From an uncultured Eubacteriales bacterium (lineage in GTDB: Bacteria > Bacillota > Clostridia > Oscillospirales > Oscillospiraceae), in assembly GCA_949289455.1 (NCBI GenBank), contig CASEOA010000097.1, positions 124,001 through 188,000 on the forward strand: a stretch of 64,000 bases of DNA. Reading direction: 5' to 3'. Position numbers and translations under genes: made by a program. Position 1 is the first letter of the stretch; each line of letters begins with the position of its first letter. Positions 33,276 through 41,969 of the stretch are shown here, one piece after another. The notes under the pieces are model-generated. The model was given only the letters and a program-made list of their open reading frames with translations, ran no database searches and was not told where the DNA came from.

Positions 33276-34720
33276 AAGAACACATGAACTACACCCTGCT
33301 CTGTGATTTTTATGAACTCACCATGGGCAACGGCTACTTCCAGACCGGGGAATACGCCGATCAGATCTGCTATTTTGATATCTTCTTCCGCAATGTCCCC
33401 GACGAGGGAGGCTTTGCCATTGCCGCCGGGCTGGAGCAGGTCATCGACTATGTAGAGCGGCTCCACTTTGACGAGGAGGACATTGCCTACCTCCGGGGGA
33501 AGGGCTGCTTCTGCGAGGGCTTTTTGGACTATCTGAAGCGCTTTAAGTTTACCGGCGATATCTGGGCGGTGCCTGAAGGCACCCCCATCTTCCCCCGGGA
33601 GCCCTTCCTGACGGTGCGGGCTCCGGCCATTGAGGCCCAGTTTATCGAGACCTTCCTGCTGCTCACCCTGAACCACCAGTCCCTCATCGCCACCAAAACC
33701 AACCGCATTGTGCGGGCGGCCGACGGCCGGCCGGTGAGCGAGTTCGGCTCCCGCCGGGCCCAGGGGCCGGACGCCGCCATCCTGGGGGCCCGGGCCTCCT
33801 ACATTGCCGGCTGCGCCGGCACCGCCTGCACCCTGGCCGACGAGGTGTACGGCACCCCCGCCGGGGGCACCATGGCCCACTCCTGGGTGCAGATGTTCCC
33901 CGACGAGTACACCGCCTTCAAGACCTACTGCCAGCTCTACCCCCATTCGGCGGTGCTGCTGGTGGACACCTACAACGTGCTCAAGTCCGGCGTGCCCAAC
34001 GCCATCAAGGCGTTCCAGGAGGTGCTGCTGCCCCAGGGCATCACCGACTGCGCCATCCGGCTGGACAGCGGCGATTTGACCTACCTGTCCCGGAAGGCCC
34101 GAAAAATGCTGGACGCCGCCGGGCTCACCCAGTGCAAGATCGTGGCCTCCAACTCCCTGGACGAGTATATCATCCGGGATCTGCTCCTCCAGGGGGCGAA
34201 AATCGACTCCTTCGGCGTGGGCGAGCGGCTCATTACCTCCAAGAGCGAGCCGGTGTTCGGCGGGGTGTACAAGCTGGCCGCCATCGAGGACAAGGAGGGC
34301 AATATCATCCCCAAGATCAAGATCAGCGCCAACCCGGGGAAGATGACCAACCCCGGCTTCAAGAAGGTGTACCGGCTCTTTGACAACGAGACCGGCAAGG
34401 CCTTCGCCGACCTCATCACCCTGTGGGACGAGATTGTGGACGACAGCCGCCCCATGGAGCTCTTCGACCCGGACGCCACCTGGAAGCGGAGCACCTTTAC
34501 CAACTTCACCGCCAAGGAGCTGCTGGTGCCCATCTTCCAGGGGGGCAAGCGGGTGTACGACTCCCCCTCCATCGAGGAGATGCGGGCCTGGTGCGCCCAG
34601 CAGATCGACCTGCTGTGGGACGAGGTGAAGCGGTTTGAAAACCCCCACAACTACTATGTGGACCTGTCCCAGAAGCTGTGGGATTTGAAGCAGAGCATGC
34701 TCACCCGGGAGGGGAAATAA
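33272..34720 (+). CDS. pncB: Nicotinate phosphoribosyltransferase
   Basis: 482 aa, normal length for the Gram-positive form. It makes nicotinate mononucleotide from nicotinate and PRPP, driven by ATP. YTLLCDFYELTMGNGYF is the family's opening; SEFGSRRAQGP, GTPAGGTMAHSWVQMF (with the histidine that is autophosphorylated in the family) and IRLDSGDL, GVGERLITS mark the substrate pocket. It overlaps the nicotinamidase stop by four bases and ends before a strong stem-loop. Confidence 0.95.
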   Translation: MKEHMNYTLLCDFYELTMGNGYFQTGEYADQICYFDIFFRNVPDEGGFAIAAGLEQVIDYVERLHFDEEDIAYLRGKGCFCEGFLDYLKRFKFTGDIWAVPEGTPIFPREPFLTVRAPAIEAQFIETFLLLTLNHQSLIATKTNRIVRAADGRPVSEFGSRRAQGPDAAILGARASYIAGCAGTACTLADEVYGTPAGGTMAHSWVQMFPDEYTAFKTYCQLYPHSAVLLVDTYNVLKSGVPNAIKAFQEVLLPQGITDCAIRLDSGDLTYLSRKARKMLDAAGLTQCKIVASNSLDEYIIRDLLLQGAKIDSFGVGERLITSKSEPVFGGVYKLAAIEDKEGNIIPKIKISANPGKMTNPGFKKVYRLFDNETGKAFADLITLWDEIVDDSRPMELFDPDATWKRSTFTNFTAKELLVPIFQGGKRVYDSPSIEEMRAWCAQQIDLLWDEVKRFENPHNYYVDLSQKLWDLKQSMLTREGK

Positions 34721-34736
34721 TTTGTCGGAACATTTC

Positions 34737-34772
34737 AAGGGGCCCGCCGCAAATGCGGCGGGCCCCTTTGGG
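34737..34772. terminator. Convergent stem-loop terminator
   Basis: AAGGGGCCCGCCGC and GCGGCGGGCCCCTT are perfect 14-base arms around AAAT. It sits between pncB (plus) and the SASP gene (minus). The U-tract is short in both directions. Confidence 0.75.
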
Positions 34773-34798
34773 CTTATTATTGGATTTGGGCGGGACGG

Positions 34799-35011
34799 TT
34801 ACTGACCGCTCATGCCCTGTTCATAGGCCTGGATCATCTTCTTGACCATCTGGCCGCCCACGGAGCCGGCCTCACGGCTGGTCAGGTGGCCGTTGTAGCC
34901 CTGCTTCAGGTCCACGCCCACCTCCTGGGCCGCCTCCATCTTGAACTTGTTGAGGGCCTCACGGGCGCTGGTGACCACGGGCTGATTGCTGTTGTTGTTG
35001 CTGTTAGACAT
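34799..35011 (-). CDS. Alpha/beta-type small acid-soluble spore protein
   Basis: 70 aa. After an Asn/Ser-rich tail it has the two SASP signatures: ALNKFKMEAAQEVGV, which includes the GPR protease site region, and GHLTSREAGSVGGQMVKKMI. It saturates spore DNA, switches it toward an A-like helix and protects it from UV and heat. The start is ATG 35011 with AAAGGAG nine bases upstream. It shows that the organism makes endospores. It is a single gene with its own forespore-type promoter. Confidence 0.97.
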   Translation of the reverse strand: MSNSNNNSNQPVVTSAREALNKFKMEAAQEVGVDLKQGYNGHLTSREAGSVGGQMVKKMIQAYEQGMSGQ

Positions 35012-35061
35012 AACGCTGCATCTCCTTTGCAATCGCTTTGTTGGATCGCTTGATCCGAGCA

Positions 35062-35090
35062 TAGCATTGCCCCATGCCGCGAATCTATAC
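35062..35090 (-). promoter_or_regulatory. Sigma-G-like forespore promoter of the SASP gene
   Basis: Minus-strand GTATA (35086-35090) and AATGCTA (35062-35068) with a 17-base spacer match sigma-G consensus (GHATR / CATNHTA) in all but one base. Confidence 0.65.
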
Positions 35091-35166
35091 AAAATCCGCG
35101 TTTCCAATCCATGGACGGGAGATTTCCAGCCATTTTTTGTACTTTTTAACTGTTTTGCCAGAGGGC

Positions 35167-36606
35167 TTAGTAGGCCACGCCCCAATACACCATGTGCTTG
35201 GCGGGCTTGCCGCAGATGGGGCACACGTCCCCCAGGTGCTCCTGCTCCAGGGGGATGCAGCGGGAGGACACCCCGGCGATCTCCTTCATCTTGAGCTCGC
35301 AGGCCTCGTCGCCGCACCACATGGTCTTGGCAAAGCCGCCCTGGGTGGCCATTTTCTCCTTGACCTCCTCCACGGTGGCGCAGGCGTAGGTATTCTCGTC
35401 CAGGTTGCGCTTGGCCTTGTCGTACAGGCCCTGCTGCACCTTGTCCAGCATGGTCTGGACGGTCTCCTCGATGTTGTCCAGGGAGACGAAGCTCTTCTCG
35501 CCGTTGTCCCGGCGCACCAGCACGCACTGGTTCTTCTCCATATCCTTGGGGCCCATCTCCAGCCGCAGGGGCACGCCCTTCATCTCGTACTCGGCAAACT
35601 TCCAGCCGGCGGACTGGTCGGACACGTCCATCTTTACCCGCAGGCCGGCCTTCTTCAGCCGGTTCATGACCGCCTCATTGGCCTCGATGACGCCGGGCTT
35701 GTGCTGGGCCACGGGGATAATGATGACCTGGGTGGGGGCGATCTTGGGGGGCAGCACCAGGCCGTTGTTGTCGCCGTGGGTCATGATCACGCCGCCGATG
35801 AGCCGGGTGGACACGCCCCAAGAGGTTTGGAAGGGGTGGTGGGGCTTGTTGTCCTTGCCGGTAAAGGTGATGTCGAAGGCACGGGCGAAGCCGTCCCCGA
35901 AGTAGTGGGAGGTGCCGGCCTGGAGGGCCTTCTTGTCGTGCATCATGCACTCCACAGTGTAGGTGGCCTCGGCGCCGGAGAACTTCTCCTTGTCGGTCTT
36001 GCGGCCCTTCACCACCGGCATGGCCAGGTAGTTCTCGCAGAAGTCGGCGTAGATGTTGAACATCCGCTCGGTCTCCTCAATGGCCTCCTCAGCGGTGGCG
36101 TGCATGGTGTGGCCCTCCTGCCACAAAAACTCCCGATGGCGCAGGAAGGGGCGGGAGGTCTTTTCCCACCGCAGCACGGAGCACCACTGGTTGTACAGCT
36201 TGGGCAGGTCCCGGTGGGAGTGGATGATGTCCTTGTAGTGCTCGCAGAACAGGGTCTCGGAGGTGGGCCGGATGCAGTAGCGCTCCTCCAGCTTCTCGGA
36301 GCCGCCCATGGTCACCCAGGCGCACTCGGGGGCGAAGCCCTCCACGTGGTCCTTCTCCTTCTGGAGCAGGCTCTCGGGGATCAGCATGGGCAGGTACACG
36401 TTCTCATGGCCGGTTTCCTTGAACATGCCGTCCAGAATCTTTTGAAAATTCTCCCAGATGGCGTAGCCGTAGGGCCGGTAGATGAAAATGCCCTTGATGG
36501 AGGAGTAGTCGATGAGCTCCGCCTTCTTGCACACGTCGGTGAACCACTTGGCAAAGTCCACCTCCATATCGGTGATCTGTTCCACCTGCTTTTTATCCTG
36601 TGCCAT
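35167..36606 (-). CDS. proS: Prolyl-tRNA synthetase, archaeal/eukaryal-type without editing insert
   Basis: 479 aa from ATG 36606. The short form lacks the INS cis-editing domain of the 570-aa bacterial type. Class II motifs: motif 1 near [18 protein letters not shown], motif 2 around [22 protein letters not shown], motif 3 near the Thr/Ser-Gly-Val strand [10 protein letters not shown]. The C-terminal zinc-type extension ([28 protein letters not shown]) fits the archaeal-like class. This class charges cysteine by mistake, so a trans-editing YbaK protein is expected and lies 1.4 kb away. It catalyses Pro-tRNA formation in the cytosol. Confidence 0.95.
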   Translation of the reverse strand: MAQDKKQVEQITDMEVDFAKWFTDVCKKAELIDYSSIKGIFIYRPYGYAIWENFQKILDGMFKETGHENVYLPMLIPESLLQKEKDHVEGFAPECAWVTMGGSEKLEERYCIRPTSETLFCEHYKDIIHSHRDLPKLYNQWCSVLRWEKTSRPFLRHREFLWQEGHTMHATAEEAIEETERMFNIYADFCENYLAMPVVKGRKTDKEKFSGAEATYTVECMMHDKKALQAGTSHYFGDGFARAFDITFTGKDNKPHHPFQTSWGVSTRLIGGVIMTHGDNNGLVLPPKIAPTQVIIIPVAQHKPGVIEANEAVMNRLKKAGLRVKMDVSDQSAGWKFAEYEMKGVPLRLEMGPKDMEKNQCVLVRRDNGEKSFVSLDNIEETVQTMLDKVQQGLYDKAKRNLDENTYACATVEEVKEKMATQGGFAKTMWCGDEACELKMKEIAGVSSRCIPLEQEHLGDVCPICGKPAKHMVYWGVAY

Positions 36607-36705
36607 ATCTATTCTCAATCCTTTATATTAAAATAACATGGGTGCTACTTATTTTATGCATTCGGTCCCCAAAAGTCAAGTGCCCCAAGGGAAAACCGGC
36701 GCGCT

Positions 36706-36771
36706 TCAGCCCAGCTCCAGATACAGACTGACCAAATCTATGGTGGCTTTCATGCCGTCAAAGTGAGTCCG
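36706..36771 (-). pseudogene. 3' remnant of a duplicated M42 peptidase gene
   Basis: These 66 bases match the 3' end of the intact M42 gene (36889-36954) at 63 positions and still encode RTHFDGMKATIDLVSLYLELG plus a stop. Two of the three differences change an amino acid conservatively (I to V, D to E). Homology ends abruptly upstream of it at a 26-bp perfect palindrome. It looks like the tail of a second paralog whose body was deleted. Confidence 0.8.
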
Positions 36772-36773
36772 TC

Positions 36774-36799
36774 CCCCACGGGGCCGCGGCCCCGTGGGG
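36774..36799. repeat. 26-bp perfect palindrome
   Basis: CCCCACGGGGCCG followed by its exact complement. It abuts the break point of the duplicated M42 tail, so it may mark the deletion junction or be a mobile palindromic element. Confidence 0.7.
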
Positions 36800-36888
36800 A
36801 CCCCGGATCTTCATTTTATATCACCCGGCGAAAGTGAATTCCGCCGGGCTCCCCGCCACCAGGCGGGAGATGGAGCGGGCTGCAAAAA

Positions 36889-37938
36889 TCAGCCCAGATC
36901 CAGATACAGACTGATCAAATCTATGGTGGCTTTCATGCCGTCGAAGTGAGTCCGCTCCATGCCGTGGGAGGCGTGGACGCCGGGGCCGATGAGGGCCCCC
37001 TTGGCGTCCAGCCCGGCGTGCCAGGCCACCGCCACGTCGGAGCCGTAGTGGGGGTACACGTCCACGGCGTAGTCTACGCCGTTGGCCTGGGCCAGCTCCA
37101 CCAGGCGGCTCACCATCTCGTAGTCGTAGGGGCCGTTGTTGTCCTTGGCGCAGATGGACACCTGCCGCTCGGTGCAGGTCAGGTCGTCCCCCACGCACCC
37201 CATGTCCACCGCCAGCAGCTCGTCCACCGGCGGGATGGTGGCCCCGCCGTGGCCCACCTCCTCATGGACCGTAAAGATCACCTGGGTGTCGTACCGGGGA
37301 CGGAGCTTGGCAAAGTGCATCAGCCGCAGCAGCACCAACAGGCAGGCGGCGCTCCCCTTGTCGTCGATGAACCGGGATTTGAGGTAGCCGCTGGGTGTGA
37401 CCACCGTTTTGGGGTCAATGCACACGAAATCCCCGGGGCGGATGCCCAGCTTCTCCACGTCCTCCTTGTTCTCCACCACCTCGTCAATGCGCACCGCCAG
37501 ATTCTTCTCGTCCCGGGGGCGGGTGGCGGCGTCGTCAAAGACGTGGGCGGCGGGGGACAGAGACAGGATGGTGCCGGTGTACACCTTGCCGTCCCGGGTA
37601 TAGATCCGGCAGTATTCCCCGTCCAGGGTGGGCAGAATGGGCCCGCCCACCTTGGTGGTCATGAGCATGCCGTCGGCGGTGATGGAGCGCACCATCAGCC
37701 CCAGGGTGTCGATGTGGGCACACAGGCCGATCTTCTTGCCCTTCTCCCGGCCGGGCACCGACACGATCACGCTGCCCTTGTTGGTGCGGCGGGTGGCGTA
37801 GCTGTGATCCTGGGCGATCTGCTCCACCTCACGGGCGGCATTATGGGTAAATCCGCTGGGGCTGTCAATGGACAGCAGGCGCTGGGCGATGTTCATCAAC
37901 TGGCCCCGGCTGCCCAAAACATCCAACAACATTTGCAT
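36889..37938 (-). CDS. M42 family metallopeptidase (aminopeptidase)
   Basis: 349 aa. M42 enzymes are dodecameric dinuclear-metal aminopeptidases. Metal ligands of the family are visible: GLCAHIDTLG (His and Asp), SRFIDDKGSAAC (bridging Asp), VIFTVHEEVGHGG (catalytic Glu pair), VDMGCVGDD and a C-terminal GPGVHASHGMERT histidine. GAGGAG lies 4-10 bases before two possible ATGs (37938, 37932). It is divergent from the ybaK gene with promoters overlapping. The end of the gene is duplicated downstream (36706-36771). Confidence 0.92.
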   Translation of the reverse strand: MQMLLDVLGSRGQLMNIAQRLLSIDSPSGFTHNAAREVEQIAQDHSYATRRTNKGSVIVSVPGREKGKKIGLCAHIDTLGLMVRSITADGMLMTTKVGGPILPTLDGEYCRIYTRDGKVYTGTILSLSPAAHVFDDAATRPRDEKNLAVRIDEVVENKEDVEKLGIRPGDFVCIDPKTVVTPSGYLKSRFIDDKGSAACLLVLLRLMHFAKLRPRYDTQVIFTVHEEVGHGGATIPPVDELLAVDMGCVGDDLTCTERQVSICAKDNNGPYDYEMVSRLVELAQANGVDYAVDVYPHYGSDVAVAWHAGLDAKGALIGPGVHASHGMERTHFDGMKATIDLISLYLDLG

Positions 37939-37999
37939 CTACTCCTCTGTTGTAGTAAGATGTCTTTATCTTATACCAAACCACAGGAGCGATGCAACC

Positions 38000-38473
38000 A
38001 TGTCGGAAGAAAAGACCAACGTGATGCGGGTACTGGAGCAGAAAAAAGTGGCCTACACCCCCCACTGGTTTGACCCCAAGGGAGTGCTGGACGGCGGCAC
38101 CGCAGCCGCCCTCATGGGCAAGGACCCGGCCACGGTGTGCAAGACCCTGGTGACCCAGGGGGCCAGCAAAAAATATTACGTCTTTGTGGTGCCGGTGGAA
38201 AAGGAGCTGGATCTGAAAGCGGCGGCCAAGGCGGTGGGAGAAAAGTCCATCGAGATGATCCGCCAGGCCCAGCTGCTCCCCCTCACCGGCTATATCCACG
38301 GGGGCTGCTCCCCGGTGGGCATGAAGAAGCAGTTCCCCACCGTATTTGACCAGAGCGTGGAGGGGCTGGACACCGTTACCGTCAGCGCCGGAAAGATCGG
38401 CGCCCAGGTGGAGGTGGCCCCCGCCGACCTGGCCGGGCTGGTGCGGGGCCGGTTTGCCCCGGTGGCAAAATAA
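38000..38473 (+). CDS. ybaK: Cys-tRNA(Pro) deacylase
   Basis: 157 aa single-domain trans-editing factor of the YbaK/INS family. It hydrolyses Cys-tRNA(Pro) formed by misacylating ProRS. Start at ATG 38000 behind CAGGAGCG. Signatures are VCKTLVTQGASKKYYVFVVPV with the conserved K, the GYIHGGCSPVGMKKQFPT motif (GG-SP-G), and the ISAGKIG-like VSAGKIGAQVEV strand. The neighbouring ProRS has no editing insert, so the two functions are physically split but encoded nearby. Confidence 0.93.
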   Translation: MSEEKTNVMRVLEQKKVAYTPHWFDPKGVLDGGTAAALMGKDPATVCKTLVTQGASKKYYVFVVPVEKELDLKAAAKAVGEKSIEMIRQAQLLPLTGYIHGGCSPVGMKKQFPTVFDQSVEGLDTVTVSAGKIGAQVEVAPADLAGLVRGRFAPVAK

Positions 38474-38486
38474 TTTTGGGAGCAGA

Positions 38487-38514
38487 GGGAACCTTTTGGC
38501 AATGCCGCCGTCTA
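38487..38514 (+). promoter_or_regulatory. ECF-type promoter upstream of the secreted DUF4358 protein
   Basis: GGGAAC (38487-38492), 16-base spacer, CGTCTA (38509-38514), the AAC-N16-CGTC pattern of extracytoplasmic-function sigma factors. The expected transcript begins near 38520, 32 bases before the start codon. It resembles the promoter before the SGNH-sigma operon at 58.2 kb, hinting at a shared regulon. Confidence 0.55.
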
Positions 38515-38551
38515 ATGGCGTGATAACAAATCCGCAAGGAGGACTTTACCT

Positions 38552-39382
38552 ATGAAAAAGCTCGGCGCCGCCGCCCTGGCTCTCACCCTGGCCGGGGCCA
38601 TGACCCTCCCCGCCCTGGCCGCGGAGGAGAACCCCATTCTGATCTCCGCCCAGGTCTACCCCACCGCCATCACCCTCAACGGGGAGGCCCTGGATACCGG
38701 CAGCCTGCCCGCCGTAGACGGCAGCCTGCTGCCCATGCGTCTGCTGGCCGAGTCCGACCACGGCAGCGCCTACTGGGATCAGGAGGGCAACCAGGGCTGG
38801 TTCACCTTCGGCAGCGACCAGATCACCGTGAACTTTGCCGACAACTCGGTCACCCTCAACGACGAGCCCCTGGAGGTGGCCGGGGTAGAGGTGCGCGCCG
38901 GCGTCACCTTCATCTCCTCCGACGTGCTGTCCGCCCTGGAGGGCTACACCGTCACCTGGACCGGCTCCGCCGTGGACATCACCACCCCCAACAACGCCCC
39001 CCTGGTGAAGCTGGCCTATTCCATTCAGGACGTCACCGGGTCCTTTGGCATGCGGGCCGACGAGACCCTGCTGGCGGAGGCCTACAACATCCCCGTGGAC
39101 CAGTTTGAGGAGATCGTGGCCTTCTTCCCCATGATTACCAGCCCGGACACCATCGTGGTGGGCAAGCTGGCGGAGGGCGCCGATGAGCAGGCGGTGGCCG
39201 ACGCCCTGGAGGCCTACCGGCAGAGCCAGGAGGACACCTTCTCCTGGTATCTCAGCCAGCACCTGCCCAAGGTGCAGGATGCCCGCACCGTCTTTGAGAA
39301 CGGCTACTTCCTCTTCCTCATCGGGGAAAACGCCGACCAGGGAGAGCAGCTCTTCCGGGACTACGCGGCCGCTCAGGACTGA
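38552..39382 (+). CDS. Secreted stalk-domain / DUF4358 protein
   Basis: 276 aa. A signal peptide ends near PALAAEEN. Residues 30-150 form a copper-amine-oxidase-N-like beta domain (LPMRLLAESDHGSAYWD, VNFADNSVTLNDEPLEVAG, a dockerin-like repeat fold typical of Firmicutes wall proteins). Residues 160-270 are DUF4358: ADETLLAEAYNIPVDQFEEIVAF, a helical VADALEAYRQSQEDTFSWYLS segment and FLIGENADQGEQLF. DUF4358 is common on envelope lipoproteins of Lachnospiraceae and Oscillospiraceae and often lies near SGNH acyl-ester genes; the window has a second copy at 58.3 kb. Function unknown. An ECF-type promoter precedes it. Confidence 0.8.
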   Translation: MKKLGAAALALTLAGAMTLPALAAEENPILISAQVYPTAITLNGEALDTGSLPAVDGSLLPMRLLAESDHGSAYWDQEGNQGWFTFGSDQITVNFADNSVTLNDEPLEVAGVEVRAGVTFISSDVLSALEGYTVTWTGSAVDITTPNNAPLVKLAYSIQDVTGSFGMRADETLLAEAYNIPVDQFEEIVAFFPMITSPDTIVVGKLAEGADEQAVADALEAYRQSQEDTFSWYLSQHLPKVQDARTVFENGYFLFLIGENADQGEQLFRDYAAAQD

Positions 39383-39395
39383 TCCGCCCATTTTA

Positions 39396-39428
39396 CAAGG
39401 CTCCGCTTGCGCGGGGCCTTGTTTTTTT
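39396..39428 (+). terminator. Intrinsic terminator after the DUF4358 gene
   Basis: CAAGGCTCCGC, TTGC loop, GCGGGGCCTTG, followed by seven T. Its U-tract also supplies the -35 of the next gene's promoter. Confidence 0.9.
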
Positions 39429-39447
39429 GCCCGCCGGCCGATATAAT
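39419..39447 (+). promoter_or_regulatory. Promoter of the 39468 gene, -35 inside the terminator U-tract
   Basis: TTGTTT (39419-39424), 17-base spacer, perfect TATAAT (39442-39447). Transcription should start near 39453, leaving a leader of only about 15 bases that is almost all ribosome site (AAGGAGG). Confidence 0.65.
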
Positions 39448-39467
39448 GCTGATAAGGAGGGATCACC

Positions 39468-39938
39468 ATGGAACAAACTCCCATCGGGACCGCCGCCCAG
39501 ACCCTGGAGGAGCTGCGGGCCTGTTACGCCAGCTTTCTGGAGGCCCTGACCCAGCGCAGCGCCGTAGACGTGGGCGAGGCCTTCGCCTTTTTCATCAGCC
39601 CCTACGGCAACCCCCGCCTGTCCCAGACTATGGACGAGTTCGCCCCGGCGGTGGCCGGTCTGGCGGAGGGCCTGGCCGCCCAGCTGGCGGGCTGTCCCCC
39701 GGAGGACGCCGACAATCTGGCGGTCCAGGCCTTGGAGCAGATGCTGTTCTATCCCATGCCCCAGGACGCCATGCTGGAGTTTTCCCTGGCCGCTCTGGAG
39801 GGGAGCGCCCAACCCCTGCTCCCCTTTGTGGCCCCCCAGCACCGGCAGGAGCTGGCCGGACGGTACGCCAAGCGCACCAAGCCCCGGAAAATGCTGCCCA
39901 ATCAGAAGAAAATCTGGAAAACCCTGTCCAAGGGTTGA
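39468..39938 (+). CDS. Hypothetical helical protein (156 aa)
   Basis: No family recognised. Mostly alpha-helical and acidic for 115 residues (QTLEELRACYASFLEAL, EFAPAVAGLAEGLAAQL), with a strongly basic C-terminus from about residue 135 (RYAKRTKPRKMLPNQKKIWKTL). No signal peptide or membrane segment. It has its own promoter and AAGGAGG site, and is followed by a strong terminator, so it is a real single gene. The basic tail could bind nucleic acid or membrane; that is speculation. Confidence 0.7.
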   Translation: MEQTPIGTAAQTLEELRACYASFLEALTQRSAVDVGEAFAFFISPYGNPRLSQTMDEFAPAVAGLAEGLAAQLAGCPPEDADNLAVQALEQMLFYPMPQDAMLEFSLAALEGSAQPLLPFVAPQHRQELAGRYAKRTKPRKMLPNQKKIWKTLSKG

Positions 39939-39953
39939 CCGGCAAACCGACGC

Positions 39954-39988
39954 AAAGGCCCCGCTGCCAAACCGGCAGCGGGGCCTTT
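39954..39988. terminator. Bidirectional terminator between the 39468 gene and htpG
   Basis: AAAGGCCCCGCTGCC and GGCAGCGGGGCCTTT are perfect 15-base arms around AAACC. It serves the two convergent genes. Confidence 0.85.
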
Positions 39989-40000
39989 CCTGTTGTGTTT

Positions 40001-41923
40001 TTACTTCATCAGGGAGCACACCAGCTGGGCGTACCCCGCCGGGTCGGCCAGGGGCAGACCGGCGATGAGCTGAGCCTGGGCGTACAGCAGCTTGCCGTAC
40101 TTGGCGGCCAGCTCCTTGTCCTCCGCCACCGCCCGTTTCAGGGCGGCGAAGGCCTCGCTCTCCGGGTTGAGCTCCAGCACCCGCTGGGCCTTCATGGTGC
40201 CGGCGTTCTCCGGGTCCATTTTTTGGAAATACTTCTCCATCTCCAGGGTGATGGGGCCGTCGGCGGTGAGGCACACCGCGCCGCTCTTCAGCAGGCCGGA
40301 CACCCGGGCCTCCTTGATCTCCTCCCCCAGGGTCTCCTTCAAAAAGTCCAGCACGTCCTTGTTCTCCTCCGCCTTCTGGGTGCGGGCGGCCTTCTCCTCG
40401 TCGGTCTCGGGCAGGGCGTCCTCGTCGTCCACCGACTTGAAGGCCTTGCCGTCCACCTCCCCCAGGGCATTGACCACAAACTGGTCGGCCTCGGCGGTGA
40501 GATAGAGGATCTCATACCCCTTGTCCCGGATCCGCTCGGCCTGGGGCAGCTTGTCCAGCTGAGCGGCGTCCTCACCGCAGGCGTAGTAGACATAGGGCTG
40601 GTCCTCGGGCATCCGCTCCTTGTACTCGGCCAGGGTGGTGAGCTTGCCCTCCTTGGAGGAGAAGAAGAGCAGCAGGTCCCGCAGCAGGTCCTTGTGGACG
40701 CCGTAGTCGGCCACCACCCCCATCTTAATCTGGGGACCGAAGGCCTTCCAGAAGGTCTCGTACTTCTCCCGGTCCTCCTTCTGGAGCTTGAGCAGCTCGC
40801 TCTTGATCTTCTTCTCCAGGTTGGTGGCGATGATCTTCAGCTGCCGGGTGTGCTGGAGCATTTCACGGGAGATGTTCAGGGAGAAGTCCTGGGAGTCCAC
40901 CACGCCCTTGACAAACCGGAAGTGGTCGGGCAGCAGGTCGGCGCACTTGTCCATGATGAGCACCCCGGAGGAGTAGAGCTGCAAGCCCTTCTGGTACTCC
41001 CGGGTGTAGAAGTCAAAGGGGGCGTGGGAGGGGATATAGAGCATGGCCTTGTACTCCACCGTGCCCTCGGCGGACACGTGGACCACGGACAGGGGGTCCT
41101 CCCAGTCGCCGTACTTCTCCTTGTAGAACTGGTTGTACTCCTCGGCCTTCACCTCGGCCTTGGGCCGCTGCCACAGGGGCACCATGGAGTTGAGGGTCTC
41201 CCAGGCGTCGTAGTCCTCCCACTCCGGCTTGTAGTCGTCACCGGCGTCCTCAGGCCGGGGCTTCTGGCGGGACTTGTGCATCAGCATGACGATGGGGTAG
41301 TGGATATAGTCGGAGTACTTCTTCACCAGCTCAGAGATGCGGTACTGCTCCAGATACTCGTCATAGTGGTCGTCCTCGGTGTTGGCCTTGATGTGGAGCA
41401 CGATGTCGGTGCCCACACCCGCCTTTTCGCAGGGCTCGATGGTGTAGCCGTCGGCCCCGTCGGACTCCCACCGCCAGGCGCTCTCCTGGCCGTAGGCCTT
41501 GGAGGTGACGGTGACCTTATCGGCCACCATGAAGGCGGAGTAGAAGCCCACGCCAAACTGGCCGATGATGTCGGTGGTGTCCCCCTCGGCCTTCTCCCGC
41601 TTGGCCAGCTCCTCCTTGAACTGGAGGGAGCCGCTGCGGGCGATGGTGCCCAGGTTGCTCTCCAGCTCCTCCTTAGTCATGCCGATGCCGTTGTCGGAGA
41701 TGGTGAGGGTACGGGCAATCTGATCGGGGGTGAGGATGATCTTCAGCTCCGACCGGTCCACCCCCACCTTGTCGTCGGTGAGGGCCTTATAGGCCAGCTT
41801 GTCCATGGCGTCGCTGGCGTTGGAGATGATCTCCCGGAGGAAGATCTCCTTGTGGGTGTAGATGGAGTTGATCATCAGGTCCAGCAGCCGCTGGGACTCC
41901 GCTTGGAATTGCTTTTTCTCCAT
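40001..41923 (-). CDS. htpG: Hsp90 chaperone HtpG
   Basis: 640 aa from ATG 41923. N-terminal GHKL ATPase: FLREIISNASDAMDKLAYKAL (ATP-lid asparagine), ISDNGIGMTKEEL, QFGVGFYSAFMVADKV. The middle domain has SLVIGKVVDSQDFSLNISRE-like FVKGVVDSQDFSLNISREML with the catalytic arginine region. The C-terminal dimer domain ends without an MEEVD tail, as expected in bacteria. It assists folding under heat stress. A perfect CIRCE operator and sigma-A promoter lie just upstream, so it is under HrcA control. Confidence 0.97.
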   Translation of the reverse strand: MEKKQFQAESQRLLDLMINSIYTHKEIFLREIISNASDAMDKLAYKALTDDKVGVDRSELKIILTPDQIARTLTISDNGIGMTKEELESNLGTIARSGSLQFKEELAKREKAEGDTTDIIGQFGVGFYSAFMVADKVTVTSKAYGQESAWRWESDGADGYTIEPCEKAGVGTDIVLHIKANTEDDHYDEYLEQYRISELVKKYSDYIHYPIVMLMHKSRQKPRPEDAGDDYKPEWEDYDAWETLNSMVPLWQRPKAEVKAEEYNQFYKEKYGDWEDPLSVVHVSAEGTVEYKAMLYIPSHAPFDFYTREYQKGLQLYSSGVLIMDKCADLLPDHFRFVKGVVDSQDFSLNISREMLQHTRQLKIIATNLEKKIKSELLKLQKEDREKYETFWKAFGPQIKMGVVADYGVHKDLLRDLLLFFSSKEGKLTTLAEYKERMPEDQPYVYYACGEDAAQLDKLPQAERIRDKGYEILYLTAEADQFVVNALGEVDGKAFKSVDDEDALPETDEEKAARTQKAEENKDVLDFLKETLGEEIKEARVSGLLKSGAVCLTADGPITLEMEKYFQKMDPENAGTMKAQRVLELNPESEAFAALKRAVAEDKELAAKYGKLLYAQAQLIAGLPLADPAGYAQLVCSLMK

Positions 41924-41969
41924 GGTGGTGGATGCCTCCTGTATATGAAGTGTTTTTAAAAACATAGCG

